From NCBI GenBank assembly GCA_030849075.1, contig JASAOO010003507.1, forward strand, positions 1 through 64,000: DNA of 64,000 bases, written 5' to 3'. This document shows, one piece after another, positions 1-10,234 of the stretch; within the stretch, counting starts at the first letter, position 1, and every line of letters begins with the position of its first letter. A program made the translations under genes and the position numbers. This DNA is from Zelonia costaricensis. Its lineage: Eukaryota > Euglenozoa > Kinetoplastea > Trypanosomatida > Trypanosomatidae. Under the pieces are notes generated by a model. The model made no database searches. It had not been told where the DNA came from and saw nothing but the letters and a program-made list of their open reading frames with translations.

Positions 1-1009
1 CCCCCCTTCTTGTCGTGCGCTCGCTCGCTTCTTTTTTCCTTCCTGCCTCTCGTACGTTTTACAACTGCTTTAGTGGGCATCTCTTCCCAGTGCTTCGATT
101 GCGAAGACGCAAGAACACCAAAAAAAAACAAAGCAGAAGGAAACAAAGGACACACCCCCTCCGCGGTGCTGCCTGTGATCACTCTCCCCCCTCTTCCCCC
201 CCTTGCCGCAGTGTGCACGCGTGCGAAACACACGTGATACTGTAAGTCCGTCGACCTCGGCACCACTGCTCGCGTTTTGTCTTCGTTTTTTTTTTTCTGT
301 TTTCTCCGCCTTTCCCTCCTCGCGACTGCTCCGTTCTGTCCTCCTTTTTCCTCCTCCTTTTTTTGTGTACGTCGTGAGTTTGCGGTTTTTTTTGTGGGTT
401 ATTCGTGAGTGTGCACGTGTGTGTGTGTCCCCTCCCTCCCTCCCTCGAGTGCCTTCTCTTCTTTTCGATACGTCCGTCTCACCCCCCCCTCACCACCCAC
501 CTCGCCTACCTCACCCACCTCACCGACACCTCGACTCTCTTCACGTTCGTTCGGGCACTTTCTGTTTTGTTTGGTGCCTGGAGACTCCTTCTTTTCTTTT
601 CTCCGTCGTCGATCTCGAACACCGTTCTTCTCACCACCGCACTTTCGGCACGCCACACGCCGCTTCCTCCGCGTGCAACTGAACGTCTCAGGGAGGGCCA
701 CCACTCGTACACACGCACAGACTCCCTCAGAGACAACGAAGTGCTTCTTCTTTTCCTCAACGTGAGTCACGCGACCGTCTGCGCACTGCTGCCGTGACCT
801 TCCGAGCGCTGGAAAGCAAGAAAGAACAACAACAAAACGATTTGTGGGGCTGCGGCGCGAAGGTCGACACTGTGACGGAACTGCCAATCAGAGCTGCCGC
901 CCGGTGACGGCGCTTCGTGTTCCTCCCCTTTAGCTTTTTTCTGTTATTCGTGTTTTCACACAACCCCCCCCCTCCCCCACTACTCACACACAGACACGGA
1001 AACGCGGCA
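1..1009 (+). other. Upstream intergenic region and 5' UTR
   Basis: No gene is supported here. The strand is dominated by T and C runs, and the short open frames are low-complexity Ser/Pro/Phe translations. A C-rich tract at about 964-984 followed by AG at 992-993 is a good spliced-leader acceptor candidate and would give the first gene a 5' UTR of about 16 nt. The part before about 800 probably includes the 3' UTR of a gene left of the window. Confidence 0.6.
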
Positions 1010-1972
1010 ATGCGCACTCTCCGCTTCAGTCCACGGCTCCATCGCGGTCTCGCCACGGCCGCGGCGGGGCTCACCTTCTCCCCCGTGAAGGACCCCAAGT
1101 CGCTCGACGCGGTCATCAGCGCTGCGCTGCGCGAGACAGAGACGCAACAGGGGCTGCTCAGTCTTCCGCCCTGCCACAAGCGGCCCATCTCCCTTGCGGC
1201 CCGGACGCGCGACGGCACCATTGCGGGTGGCCTCTACGGGTACACCAACTGGAACGAGCTGCACGTTTCGCTGTTCGCCGCCAACCCCGCGTGCCGGGTG
1301 CGGGGGATGGGGAAGGCGCTGATGCAGCATGTGGAGCAGGCAGCGACGAGCCAGTACGACTGCAACCGTGTTGGCCTGGAGACGTTCAGCTGGCAGGCCC
1401 GCCCCTTCTACGAGAGCATCGGCTTCTCGCTTTTTGGGACCCTGCATGACCAGCCGCGCGGCCACGCAAAGTTCTTCATGGAAAAGGCGTGGACCGCCGG
1501 GGGTCCGTCGGTGAACACGGCTCGGTTCAACGGGGCGGCGAGTGAGTTGACCGTCGGGGATTGGAACGAACAAGAGGCAGAGGAGCAGCTTCTTAAGTGG
1601 CTCGACAAGGACACGCAGGACCGCAAGATCCCCGGCGTGCCGCTCTGCGACCTCACAACGTTTGCGCTGAGGGCCACCGACGCCGCCGGGGCCGATGTCG
1701 CCTACTGTGTCTACGCGACGTGGTGGAGTGAGTTGCACGTGGAGAAGCTCGTGGTGGTGCCAGAGATGCAGCGCCGGGGCGTGGGCACGGCGGTGCTGCG
1801 CCAGGTGGAGGAGATCGCACGTGGCAAGGGCCTCGGCCTGCTCGTCGCGGACACGATGGGCTGGCAGGCAAAGGGCTTCTACGAGCGGCACGGCTTCGAG
1901 GTGTTCGCCACGCAGAAGCACCTCCCTCCGGGGTACAACCGCCACCGCTTTGTGCGTGCTCTCAGTCCGTGA
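1010..1972 (+). CDS. Tandem GNAT-family N-acetyltransferase
   Basis: A 320-residue protein built from two GNAT acetyltransferase domains in a row. Domain 1 (about 20-165) has the acetyl-CoA loop R-x-x-G-x-G at 96-101 (RVRGMG) followed by a motif-B-like FYESIGF. Domain 2 (about 180-320) has the loop QRRGVG at 254-259 followed by FYERHGF. Such enzymes move an acetyl group from acetyl-CoA to an amine; the substrate cannot be read from sequence. The open frame extends 31 codons upstream, but that part is a translated pyrimidine tract, so the ATG at 1010 just after a likely splice acceptor is chosen. The first 20 residues (R, L, A rich, no acids) could be a mitochondrial presequence. The WQA..FYE..GF signature is typical of bacterial GNATs, so ancient transfer plus duplication is possible but not shown. 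Confidence 0.88.
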   Translation: MRTLRFSPRLHRGLATAAAGLTFSPVKDPKSLDAVISAALRETETQQGLLSLPPCHKRPISLAARTRDGTIAGGLYGYTNWNELHVSLFAANPACRVRGMGKALMQHVEQAATSQYDCNRVGLETFSWQARPFYESIGFSLFGTLHDQPRGHAKFFMEKAWTAGGPSVNTARFNGAASELTVGDWNEQEAEEQLLKWLDKDTQDRKIPGVPLCDLTTFALRATDAAGADVAYCVYATWWSELHVEKLVVVPEMQRRGVGTAVLRQVEEIARGKGLGLLVADTMGWQAKGFYERHGFEVFATQKHLPPGYNRHRFVRALSP

Positions 1973-3954
1973 GAGGCCGGCGCTCGAACCGTGGCCAACT
2001 CGCTTCGCAGGCCTTGTTTGCGTGACGCTCGCGAGAAAGAGCGCGTTATCAACTATCTCGTGGTTTCTTTTTCTCGTATGTATGTGTTTGTGTGTGCTTC
2101 CTCGTGCGCAGTCGCGCGGCGGCATCGATGCTGAGGCAGCGGAGGAATAGGGAAGGCCCTGTTAAGGGCGGGGCGGGAGGGGGTCACTTGTCGTGAGCTG
2201 GAACGCACCAGATCACGACTGCCACTCCCGCGAACGCGCACAAATGTCGTTGCCGCGCTGCGCCACTCGCACTGCTTCCGCCTCTGAAGGGCTGCTGCTG
2301 CTGCTGCACGCTCTTCTTTTTTTAGCTGTTTTTCTTTACCTTCTCCTTCAGTGATGCTTGCCATTTTCCGTTCACTCCGCAGGTGCGCCTGTGTGTGTGT
2401 GTGCTTCCCCCATATCTCTCCTTTTCTGTGTGTTGTGTGACTCCCGCATCACTTCAATCCCATTCCGTTCTCCACTGGTTTCGCGTACGTCAGTGCTCCG
2501 CCCCATCATTTCGCTGTCAGTGATGGGCCGCCAACGCAGTACAAGAAGGAAGGAAAAGCTCCTTTTGTGCCATACAATGCTGCGAGCCTCAGCCCACTGG
2601 AGGGCTAATGCAAAAAAAAAAAAGGAAACACACGCACACAGGAGACGACAATGAGAAGGAGTAGTTTGAGATACGACAGGAAAGCAGTTGTGTTACCGCG
2701 CTGCATGGGTTTGGTGACACGGAGACCCTCACACCGCCTCGTCGAGCATCTGCTGGCACCGGTAGTGTTCCTCTTCACCATATGAACTCACGCGTGCGTG
2801 CGTCCTGTAGATGCGGCTTCCGCTCTCTCACACAGAGTCCACTGCCCTTTTCTTCACCTCATCTCTTTCCCCTTTTCTCCCTTCACCCGATGCACGCCGT
2901 GGTGCGCCCTGCCCACACCTCCGCCAACACCCGTGCCACAGCTGCGCGCCACCGCTTCGGTGCCCTGGCCCTCGCCTTTCACCTCCCCTCCTCCTCCTCC
3001 TACCATCTCGTCTACGCATACACGGGCGTTCCTAGTCTTCCCCCCGCTCTGGTCTTTGCATCATTCTTGCTGACCTCTCTTCCCACTTCCGCCCCCATCC
3101 GTCGCCGCCACGCGTTAACGCCGCCGTTCCCGGTAGGTTAGCGTGTCCACCTTATTCGATATTTACCGCCGCTGGCCTCTCACCGCCTCCGCCTGCGCCC
3201 CCCCTCCCCTCTGTGCCCCACGTGCTCTCGCACCAGGGAGCATCCAGTCATCATTCTCAGATTCACACAAACACACACTTAGCCACCGCTCCTCGCCCTC
3301 CACCCTCCCCCCTTCCCCCCGTTGACTCTTCCACGCTCTCTTTCTCTCTTGTTTTCTTGTTTTTTTTTTTTTGCCCGCACACTTCCAAAGCTATTCTTGC
3401 TTCAGTCTTCTCGCTCTCCGCCCCGTCAGTGAGCGTGCGGTTGTCTGCGTGCGTGTGTGCGTACGTGCTTTGCGTCCGTGTCCGCGCTTCCCCTCCTCCC
3501 GCACCCCCTTATCACCCGCACGCAGCGCCCCTCCCCTCTCCCCTCCACCCCTCCCCTTTCGTTTTTCTTCGCGTGCACGCGTTGGTGCCGTAATCGCTTC
3601 GTTTTGGGGCTCTTGTTCGGTTGTGGTTGCGGCACTGCGCCCCCGTTGACGGCCGCGCCACGTCCCACGTCCCACCCCGCGCCGCCCACCCCCCTTGCGA
3701 CGTACGACACCGTCCTTCACGCACACCCTGCTGCTCCTTTGCATCTCCCCACCGCTGACTTTGACCTTTTTTTTTCTCTTCTCTGTCTTGGCCGTGGCAC
3801 GCGCTCTCAGCGCGCGAGAGCGCTGCACAGGAAGGGGACCTGGGCATCTCACAACGCACAAGCTTGCTCCTGCCTCGGCTCTACGCACACACACACACAC
3901 ACACACATACACACAGGGCTCCGGTGACTCACTTGCGCTGACGGCGGGGGAGAC
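1973..3954 (+). other. Intergenic region, no gene seen
   Basis: The first 0.7 kb has mixed composition and ends near a 12-A run (2612-2623). From about 2760 onward the strand is strongly T/C-rich, with a 13-T run at 3360-3372. A pyrimidine tract near 3760-3790 followed by AG at 3809-3810 is the most likely spliced-leader acceptor for the next gene. A (CA)n run lies at about 3888-3915. Confidence 0.55.
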
Positions 3955-4971
3955 ATGTCGCAGACGGTGCTGCTCTCCACCGCGCGTGGCAAGGATGTCA
4001 ACGCCAAGTCGCTCGTATCGTATCTGATCCGCACCGTCCTCACCCCGATGGCACACTCGACACCAGAGGCGCCGGCGGCGGGCAGTGTGCCAACACCGGG
4101 CGGCGTCGGCACCCTCGCCCCTGCGGCCTCTGCCGCGGCAGTAGCAGGCGCTACGCGGTACCGCTGTGCGCGGCAAGAGCTGCACTGCGGCAGCGGTGGT
4201 GGTGTCGACGTGTACCTGGCAATCCACAACCAGCACCGCGGCACGTTCCTGGAGCAGAGTGCCTACCTGTACAGTGTTGCCCTCGAGGTGTGCCCGCAGT
4301 TGTCCCTCAGCATCATTCCTGTGATTGGCGGCGGAGGCGCAGAGGGCAGTGGCGTCGATGCAAATGCGAGCGCATCGGGCGCAGCAGCGGCTTCGTCCGT
4401 GTCGCACCAGCTGGGTGGCGAGGGAATCGAGCTGTACGACGATGTCACCGCGATCCTGCGGCAGTGGCGACTGGTCGACCAGAGCTTCATGCGCGGTGCC
4501 GAGGGCTTCAAGCCGCACTACAAGTTTGTCGCCGTCGGCGGCACCTTCGATCACTTCCACTCTGGCCATAAGGTGCTGCTCTCCACCGCGGCCCTGCACG
4601 CCTTCCACAAGCTGCGCGTCGGTGTCACGGACGCGTCGCTGCTGACCAAGAAGCGGTTTGCCGAGTCGCTGCAGCCGAAGGAGCTGCGCATGCAGCATGT
4701 CAAGCAGTTCCTGCAGAAGGTGCGGCCCGACCTCGAGCTCGAGGTGGCACCGATTTGGGAGATGAGCGGCGGCACCAAGAGCATCGCGGAGGTGGAGGCG
4801 CTGGTGGTGTCGCCCGAGACGGCAGGGGCAGTAAGCGTGATTAACGAGATGCGAGCCGCTAACGGAGGACTCCCTCCCATGGTGGGCATCTCGATTCCGC
4901 AGGTCCAGTCACCGACGGGTGAGGCTATCAGCTCCACCGCGCTGCGCGAGCGCCTGACGCGCGAAGAGTGA
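3955..4971 (+). CDS. PPAT: Phosphopantetheine adenylyltransferase (PPAT), eukaryotic type
   Basis: A 338-residue protein whose C-terminal half (about 190-335) is a nucleotidyltransferase domain of the PPAT kind. PPAT joins 4'-phosphopantetheine to AMP from ATP, the fourth step of coenzyme A synthesis. GGTFDHFHSGHK carries the catalytic H-x-G-H motif at His202-His205, and ISSTALR at 325-331 matches the C-terminal ISSTxxR motif of these enzymes. The N-terminal 190 residues contain Ala/Gly-rich inserts and are not recognisable, as is usual for the monofunctional PPATs of lower eukaryotes (yeast CAB4 type). No dephospho-CoA kinase domain follows, so a separate kinase gene is expected. The start is the first ATG after a good splice acceptor. 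The family call is secure; the exact orthology is inferred. Confidence 0.9.
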   Translation: MSQTVLLSTARGKDVNAKSLVSYLIRTVLTPMAHSTPEAPAAGSVPTPGGVGTLAPAASAAAVAGATRYRCARQELHCGSGGGVDVYLAIHNQHRGTFLEQSAYLYSVALEVCPQLSLSIIPVIGGGGAEGSGVDANASASGAAAASSVSHQLGGEGIELYDDVTAILRQWRLVDQSFMRGAEGFKPHYKFVAVGGTFDHFHSGHKVLLSTAALHAFHKLRVGVTDASLLTKKRFAESLQPKELRMQHVKQFLQKVRPDLELEVAPIWEMSGGTKSIAEVEALVVSPETAGAVSVINEMRAANGGLPPMVGISIPQVQSPTGEAISSTALRERLTREE

Positions 4972-6644
4972 GGGAAGGTGAAGGAAGAGGGCAGGATTGT
5001 GGAAAGGGGAAAGACGAAGGCAAGCCGTACGCCCACGCGTGCGGGCCATGAACACCGCACTGTGAGTCTCGCCTACCGTCGTGAGTGTTGGACTCCGCTG
5101 CCCAAACCTCCCCTCTTTGTCTTCTTTCTTGCTCTCGTGCTTGTTTGTGTTTCCGTGGTGCCTGCGTCTTCGACTTAGTTTATGCGTGTATGTGTGTGAC
5201 TGTGCGTGTGTGTGTGTGTATGTGTGCGTTTTCGCATGTTGACCGCACGGCCATCTGCGAGAGAGGGCGTACGCCTCGCGATGTTCCGCTGCTCTCTTCT
5301 GAGTTTCCCCCGACTTGCTCGAAGCGGATGCGCAGCCGCCTCACCACCCTCAGCTGTCGCAAAGTTCCGAACATGCAGGTTGCCGGTGCGCCAGCTGCTC
5401 GTGACGCAGCGCGCGTGGTGTACGCTTACTGAACGGGAGAGAGCGGTGGGGGTGAGGGGAGCACAGGCTTCAGCTCCGCTTCTCTCGTCGTATTAGCCAG
5501 CTTTTGTTTGCCGCACATCCCTGGGTAGCAGGCGTGGCGAGAGGTGACTGCGCGATCTCGTCTCTTTTCTCCGTTTCTCTCCTGTGCTGGCGAATAGTGG
5601 AGTCTTCCTCGCCGCACACCACGAGTTCGAGGATGAGTGGACACCCTGACAAGGCCCTCCGGGCCGCACAAGCGTGCACACACGCAGAGACGCGTGTCAA
5701 GAGCTGTTTTTAGTTGCATCCCCTCTCTGTGGCAAAGGGCTCCTTGATCCCCCCCCCCGCCTCCTTTCCTATCCCTAAAATACACACACGCACACACACG
5801 CCTACACACCTACACATGCACCTCGTCCGTGTTGCTGAAAGCGCTGCTTCCTTCTTTTTGTTTGTTTTGGCAGTGGTCACCACCTCGCCGTCGCCGCATC
5901 CGTTTCTGCGCTGCCATGGCGCGTGAGAGCGACTCGCCGGGCCACGCGCCGTGCACGAGGAGGAGGCGACTCGCCGACAGGAGAAGATGCACGAGGCGGA
6001 TGCGACGACATCACGCGTAAGCGCGAGGAGCGAAACAGCATCCACAACAACGCACCATCACTGTGCGAATCACGAGCAGGGTGTCTGCACCCAGAGGGCA
6101 GGACGCTCCGCCGATAACGGGGATGCATGCGATGATGGGCGCCCTTGCTGGCATCTGTAGTGGGCGCCCTCGGCGCTGTTTTTTTTTTGGGTGCAGGTGC
6201 AGCGGCTGAAGGAAACCAAAAAAAACAAACGCGCAACAAAGTACTGAAGCTTATGTGCAAGCAGAGCATCTGTTGTACTATGAAGGGAGACACGGAGAGC
6301 TCTCGATGAAGGTGCGCTGCATGAGACTGCAGTGCGGCTCCCTCCCCTCTTCACAACCTGCTACCTCGTTGTCCCTCTCTCTCCCCCATTGCCTTCCTCC
6401 CGCCTCGCTGCAACATCACCGTCATGCGCGTTTGGCCAAGCGCACTCTGGCGAGGCCACTTGACGCACCTCGCAGCGCCCGCAACGCGTGTCGTCAAGAC
6501 AGCATCGACTTAAGGAAGACTCATGTCAGCTCACGCAGAGCGCCTTATTTGCCGCACCGGTCTTCCCTAAACATGCCCCCTCCTCCCCTTCTGGCGCGCT
6601 GCGGATGGGTTTGGCTTCTCGGCACACACACACACACACACGGC

Positions 6645-6738
6645 ATGATGGTTTTGACATTTGACATAGCAATTTGCGATTGACCTCGGCTCTTCGCAGG
6701 GTCGACAATGATACCAGCTTCTTTCTGCATACTACTGA
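6645..6738 (+). ncRNA. Candidate C/D-box snoRNA, array copy 1
   Basis: First of three near-identical 94-nt units. It begins with a C-box-like ATGATGG (6645-6651) and ends with the D box CTGA (6735-6738). Inside are a C'-like ATGATA (6708-6713) and a weak D'-like TTGA (6680-6683). The flanks can pair: CACACAC just upstream against GTGTTGTG just downstream, seven pairs with one bulge. Size, box order and terminal stem fit a trypanosomatid C/D snoRNA, a class that sits in reiterated clusters inside polycistronic units. Guide targets could not be verified here. Confidence 0.55.
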
Positions 6739-7008
6739 GTGTTGTGGCTGTCTTTGGAGTCAAGGGGCTGACGCGTGAGGGAAGTCTGCGGAGGAGCTGG
6801 GATTGCGAGAGGTGCGACGAAGGGCGCGGGTGCCGGCGGCGCGTTTTCGGCGACGTAGCCCTACTAGCGATGCTGCTTTACGGTTAGAGGGCGCAGGTGA
6901 TGTGCGGAAGGAAAAAAGGGAAAGTGGGATCTTATCTGATCCACTACACGTGCCGCTTTGTTTTTTGTTTCTTGCTGTGCTGATGCTCGGCAGCACTGTT
7001 GCAACGCG

Positions 7009-7102
7009 ATGATGGTTTTGACATTTGACATAGCAATTTGCGATTGACCGCGGCTCTTCGCAGGGTCGACAATGATACCAGCTTCTTTCTGCATACTACT
7101 GA
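7009..7102 (+). ncRNA. Candidate C/D-box snoRNA, array copy 2
   Basis: Second 94-nt unit, differing from copy 1 at one base inside the boxes (G for T near 7051). C-box-like ATGATGG is at 7009-7015 and D box CTGA at 7099-7102. Its flanks differ from copies 1 and 3 on both sides, yet still pair: GCAAC upstream with GTTGC downstream. Keeping pairing while changing both strands is what a functional terminal stem would do. Confidence 0.55.
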
Positions 7103-7358
7103 GTGTTGCGACTGCCGTCGGTGTGAAGGGCTGAGCAATTAGAGGAAACTGGAGCAGGGCTTGATGTCAGGGAGACGCGACGTGGTGTGTCGTTTGTGTC
7201 GGAGACGTTCGTGCGTACAACTCAAACCACTAGAGGCACTCTGGAAATTCTGAATGGCGACGAAGGCGACGAGTGGGGCACAAGCTCCTGCGGGTTTCGG
7301 CCCGTTGCACGAAAAAGAGGCGGACGCGCAACTGCACAAGCACAAGCACACACACGGC

Positions 7359-7452
7359 ATGATGGTTTTGACATTTGACATAGCAATTTGCGATTGACCT
7401 CGGCTCTTCGCAGGGCCGACAATGATACCAGCTTCTTTCTGCATACTACTGA
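7359..7452 (+). ncRNA. Candidate C/D-box snoRNA, array copy 3
   Basis: Third 94-nt unit, with ATGATGG at 7359-7365 and CTGA at 7449-7452. It differs from copy 1 by one internal base (C for T in the GGGTCGAC segment). Upstream CACACACGGC and downstream GTGTTGTGG repeat the copy-1 flanks. Spacing from copy 2 is 350 nt and from copy 1 to copy 2 is 364 nt, so the array is a loose tandem of roughly 355-nt units whose spacers have diverged. Confidence 0.55.
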
Positions 7453-7885
7453 GTGTTGTGGCTTGCGGCAGCGTTGTCCTTTTTGTTTCGGAGGTGCTTA
7501 TGTATGTGCGTGTATGTGTATGTGTGTGTATGTGGCAGCAACTGTGTGGGCACACACGCAGCACGCGCTGTGTGCGCGCGCAACGGAGCAAACCGGCTGT
7601 ACTCACAGGAGAGTGGACGAAAGTACATCAAGAGCGCTGAACGGGACTACGTCGAAGGAAGCATAAGCTGTGGTCTGCCCCTGCCCCCCCCTCCTCCCCC
7701 TCCTCACGCCTCGCAGCTACTTGTAGGCTGATGGAACGCGCGCATGGGCCTGTGTGTGTGTGTGTGCGTGAGTGTGTGTGCCAAGTGAGCTTTCTCCAAC
7801 TCTTCCCGCTTCTCAACTCCACCGAACTCCGCTACCCACAGGAGCAACACATCTACACACCGTGTGTCATTTCAGAGCTAGGACG

Positions 7886-9994
7886 ATGCCGGCGGCACCG
7901 ACCTCACCCGCGCAGCCCGCACGCGAGCTGGAGGTGGCGACAGGCTCGCGGCAGCTCGTCCGCTTTGCGTACCGCTACATGGCCGCCCAGCGGCACATCA
8001 TCGTCGTGTCAGCGCTCTTCATGGCCGGCGCGACAATGCTGAGCATCGCCATCCCGGCCCTGGCGGAGGAGATCGTGTCCTACGGCACGGAGACGGTCAC
8101 CAGGACGATGGGCGGCGGCGACAGCGCAAGCGCCGCGGCAGCCCCCGCGTCTGCGGACACACCCGCATCGGCGTCATCGGCGGCCGCGGAGCAGCTTTCG
8201 TTTCTTGGGCTCGGCCCGCTGAGCGAGCGCCTCTTCAAGCCCTTCCTGCCGCTCTTCTTCGGAGCGCTGCGGGGGGCAGACACAATGGCCGCGCCGTCGG
8301 CGTACGTAGAAGGCGTGCTGTGCCGCTGCCTGCTCATGTCGCTGGCGATTGTGGCGTACCACTGCACGTCCCTCCTCGCGCACCTCGCGGCGTACTACGC
8401 GGGGATGGGGGCGCAGAGCACCCTCACGCAGGACAGCGTGCAGCGCATCTTGCACACCCCGCAGCCGGAGCGTGTGGCGATCGTGAATGCCGTGAAACTA
8501 GCACAGCTGATCAGCGCCAGTGGCCGGGCTTTAAGTGACACCATGGGCGAGCTGCTGACGAACGTGCTGTCGCAGATGATGTACGTCGTCGGCTTCTTTA
8601 TTGTCATGCTCGTCCTCTCCTACCAGCTGACCCTCACGATCCTGGTCGGTGTTGTCGGCATCCAGTGCCTCTTCTTCTTTCAGGGCCGCTCGCTGCACCG
8701 GCAGAGCAGCTGCGTGACGGCCGAGGAGACGAGCGTGCAGGCGTACATCGCGAACATACTACAGCGCAGCCAGACCATCTTTGTCTTCAAGTGCAGCGAC
8801 TTTGTGCTGAAGCGCATGGCTGACCGACTTGCCCAGGTGCGCCAGCTCACCAACGCGCTGAACCGCAGCATTCACGGCTATGCGGCGATCAGCTCCGCCC
8901 TCACACGGCTCATTCTCGTCTTGGCGCTGGGGCTGTCCAACTACTACCAGCAGAGGGGCCAGCTGGATATGCGGCACACGATCTTGTACTTCGCGTGCTT
9001 CCAGTCCTTCGTCAACACGCTCGTCTCGCTTTCCGCGGCCGTCGGGCAGCTGCGCGCGACGCTGGGCCGGCTCAAGACGCTGGAGGCGATGCTGCGGTGG
9101 TACGCGGAGCAGCCCGTGCCGAGGCTGCAGGACGCTGCACGGCCCAGCGTGCACGTCCGGGACGACACCACCGCGCCGGTGCAGCTCGACGGCGTGAGCT
9201 TTGCGTACCCCGCCGTGCCTCGCTGCTTCAGCGACGCGGACGGCTCCGCGGGCGGCGCCGCGGCGACGGTGGCGGTGCTGGAGGCGCAGCTTGGCGACGC
9301 TATGGGCAGCCGTCACAACAACGGCGTCGCCGACGTGAGCTTCACGGCGGCGGTCGGTGGGATCACGGCACTGTACGGGCCCAGCGGGTCCGGCAAGAGC
9401 ACGTGTCTGCGGCTGCTGTGCGGTCTGGTGCGCCCACACTCGGGCACGGTGCACACACAGCGCCGCGCCGTCCTCCTCGAGCAGCAGCACGCCATCTTCA
9501 TCGGTACGGTGGCCGAGAACATTCTGCTGGCAGACCTCACGGGCCTCGGCGAGAGCGCCGGCAAGGGTGCGACACAGTCGAGCACCAGCACCCCGGTCTC
9601 GTCGTCGCCGCCGCCGGCGGGCGATGCGAGGGCCAACGCGACGGAGCTGCAGCGCCGCGTGATGGATGCAGCCGTGAAGAGCGGCTGCGCTGGGTTTCTT
9701 CGCAACCCGTTCTCGACCTTCATCGAGAGTGTCGACCACCCGCAGTTCAGCGGTGGGCAGCTGCAGCGCATCGCCCTCGCCCGCATCTTCGCGCAAACCG
9801 CCGGCTACTCGTTGGTGCTGCTCGATGAACCGACGACAGGGCTCGACCGCAGCGCGGTGGCGGTGTTGCTGGAGACCATCAAGGAGCTGCGCGATACGCA
9901 CGGCAAGACGGTGCTGATCTCGACGCACGACCACCGCGTGGCGGAGGTAGCGGACAAGGTGATCGACCTCTCAGTCCGCACAGACGCCAAGTAA
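7886..9994 (+). CDS. Half-size ABC exporter (ABCB-like)
   Basis: A 702-residue membrane transporter with an N-terminal exporter-type membrane domain and a C-terminal ATPase. Hydrophobic segments are visible near residues 35-55, 150-175, 225-275 and 330-350. The ATPase has Walker A GPSGSGKST (498-506), a Q-loop segment LEQQHAIFIGTVAEN, the signature FSGGQ (621-625, F replacing the usual L), Walker B LVLLDEP with Asp647/Glu648, and the H-loop His681. Half transporters act as dimers and pump lipids, peptides, metals or drugs across a membrane; the substrate and organelle are unknown. Two Ala/Ser/Pro/Gly-rich inserts stand out, one in the first extramembrane loop (about residues 75-110) and one after the Q-loop (about 550-590). 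The open frame begins 38 codons earlier, but the ATG at 7886 follows good splice acceptors and is preferred. Confidence 0.92.
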   Translation: MPAAPTSPAQPARELEVATGSRQLVRFAYRYMAAQRHIIVVSALFMAGATMLSIAIPALAEEIVSYGTETVTRTMGGGDSASAAAAPASADTPASASSAAAEQLSFLGLGPLSERLFKPFLPLFFGALRGADTMAAPSAYVEGVLCRCLLMSLAIVAYHCTSLLAHLAAYYAGMGAQSTLTQDSVQRILHTPQPERVAIVNAVKLAQLISASGRALSDTMGELLTNVLSQMMYVVGFFIVMLVLSYQLTLTILVGVVGIQCLFFFQGRSLHRQSSCVTAEETSVQAYIANILQRSQTIFVFKCSDFVLKRMADRLAQVRQLTNALNRSIHGYAAISSALTRLILVLALGLSNYYQQRGQLDMRHTILYFACFQSFVNTLVSLSAAVGQLRATLGRLKTLEAMLRWYAEQPVPRLQDAARPSVHVRDDTTAPVQLDGVSFAYPAVPRCFSDADGSAGGAAATVAVLEAQLGDAMGSRHNNGVADVSFTAAVGGITALYGPSGSGKSTCLRLLCGLVRPHSGTVHTQRRAVLLEQQHAIFIGTVAENILLADLTGLGESAGKGATQSSTSTPVSSSPPPAGDARANATELQRRVMDAAVKSGCAGFLRNPFSTFIESVDHPQFSGGQLQRIALARIFAQTAGYSLVLLDEPTTGLDRSAVAVLLETIKELRDTHGKTVLISTHDHRVAEVADKVIDLSVRTDAK

Positions 9995-10198
9995 ACAGCA
10001 GTGCGATGGGCGGGGTGTAGGGAGGAGGAGGGAAGGGGGCTTGGAAAAGGGTCACCCAGCACCGGTTCCGCAGTCACGTGAGAACGGGACGATGGGCGGT
10101 GAACTCTACGGCTGCCTCGCGTGCTACACGGGCTCCCCCCCTTTTCTGCCGGTCGCGCGCCTCTCGATCGCGTTTGCCTCCTTTCGTTGTATCTCTGC

Positions 10199-10234
<36 letters not shown>

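Larger units (their letters stand above)
4972..7885 (+). other. Intergenic region carrying the snoRNA-like array
   Basis: A 2.9-kb gap between PPAT and the ABC transporter. No protein gene is supported. The segment 6645-7452 holds three copies of a 94-nt repeat, annotated separately as snoRNA-like. Sequence around 5240-5650 and 5900-6160 has mixed composition without T/C runs and may be 3' UTR or further structured RNA. A pyrimidine tract at about 7790-7835 followed by AG at 7840-7841 is the likely acceptor for the ABC transporter, giving a 44-nt 5' UTR; a second AG lies at 7874-7875. Confidence 0.55.

Noticed and set aside
6897..6939. GTGATGT followed by CTGA in the first snoRNA-array spacer
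   Set aside because: Only 43 nt from box to box and no terminal stem, too short for a C/D snoRNA.
6645..7452. Array repeats as SIDER/ingi-related retroposons
   Set aside because: Units are a fixed 94 nt with a paired end structure and no A-tail; I do not see the Pr77-like hallmark sequence as I remember it. This rests on memory, so a model scan would be decisive.
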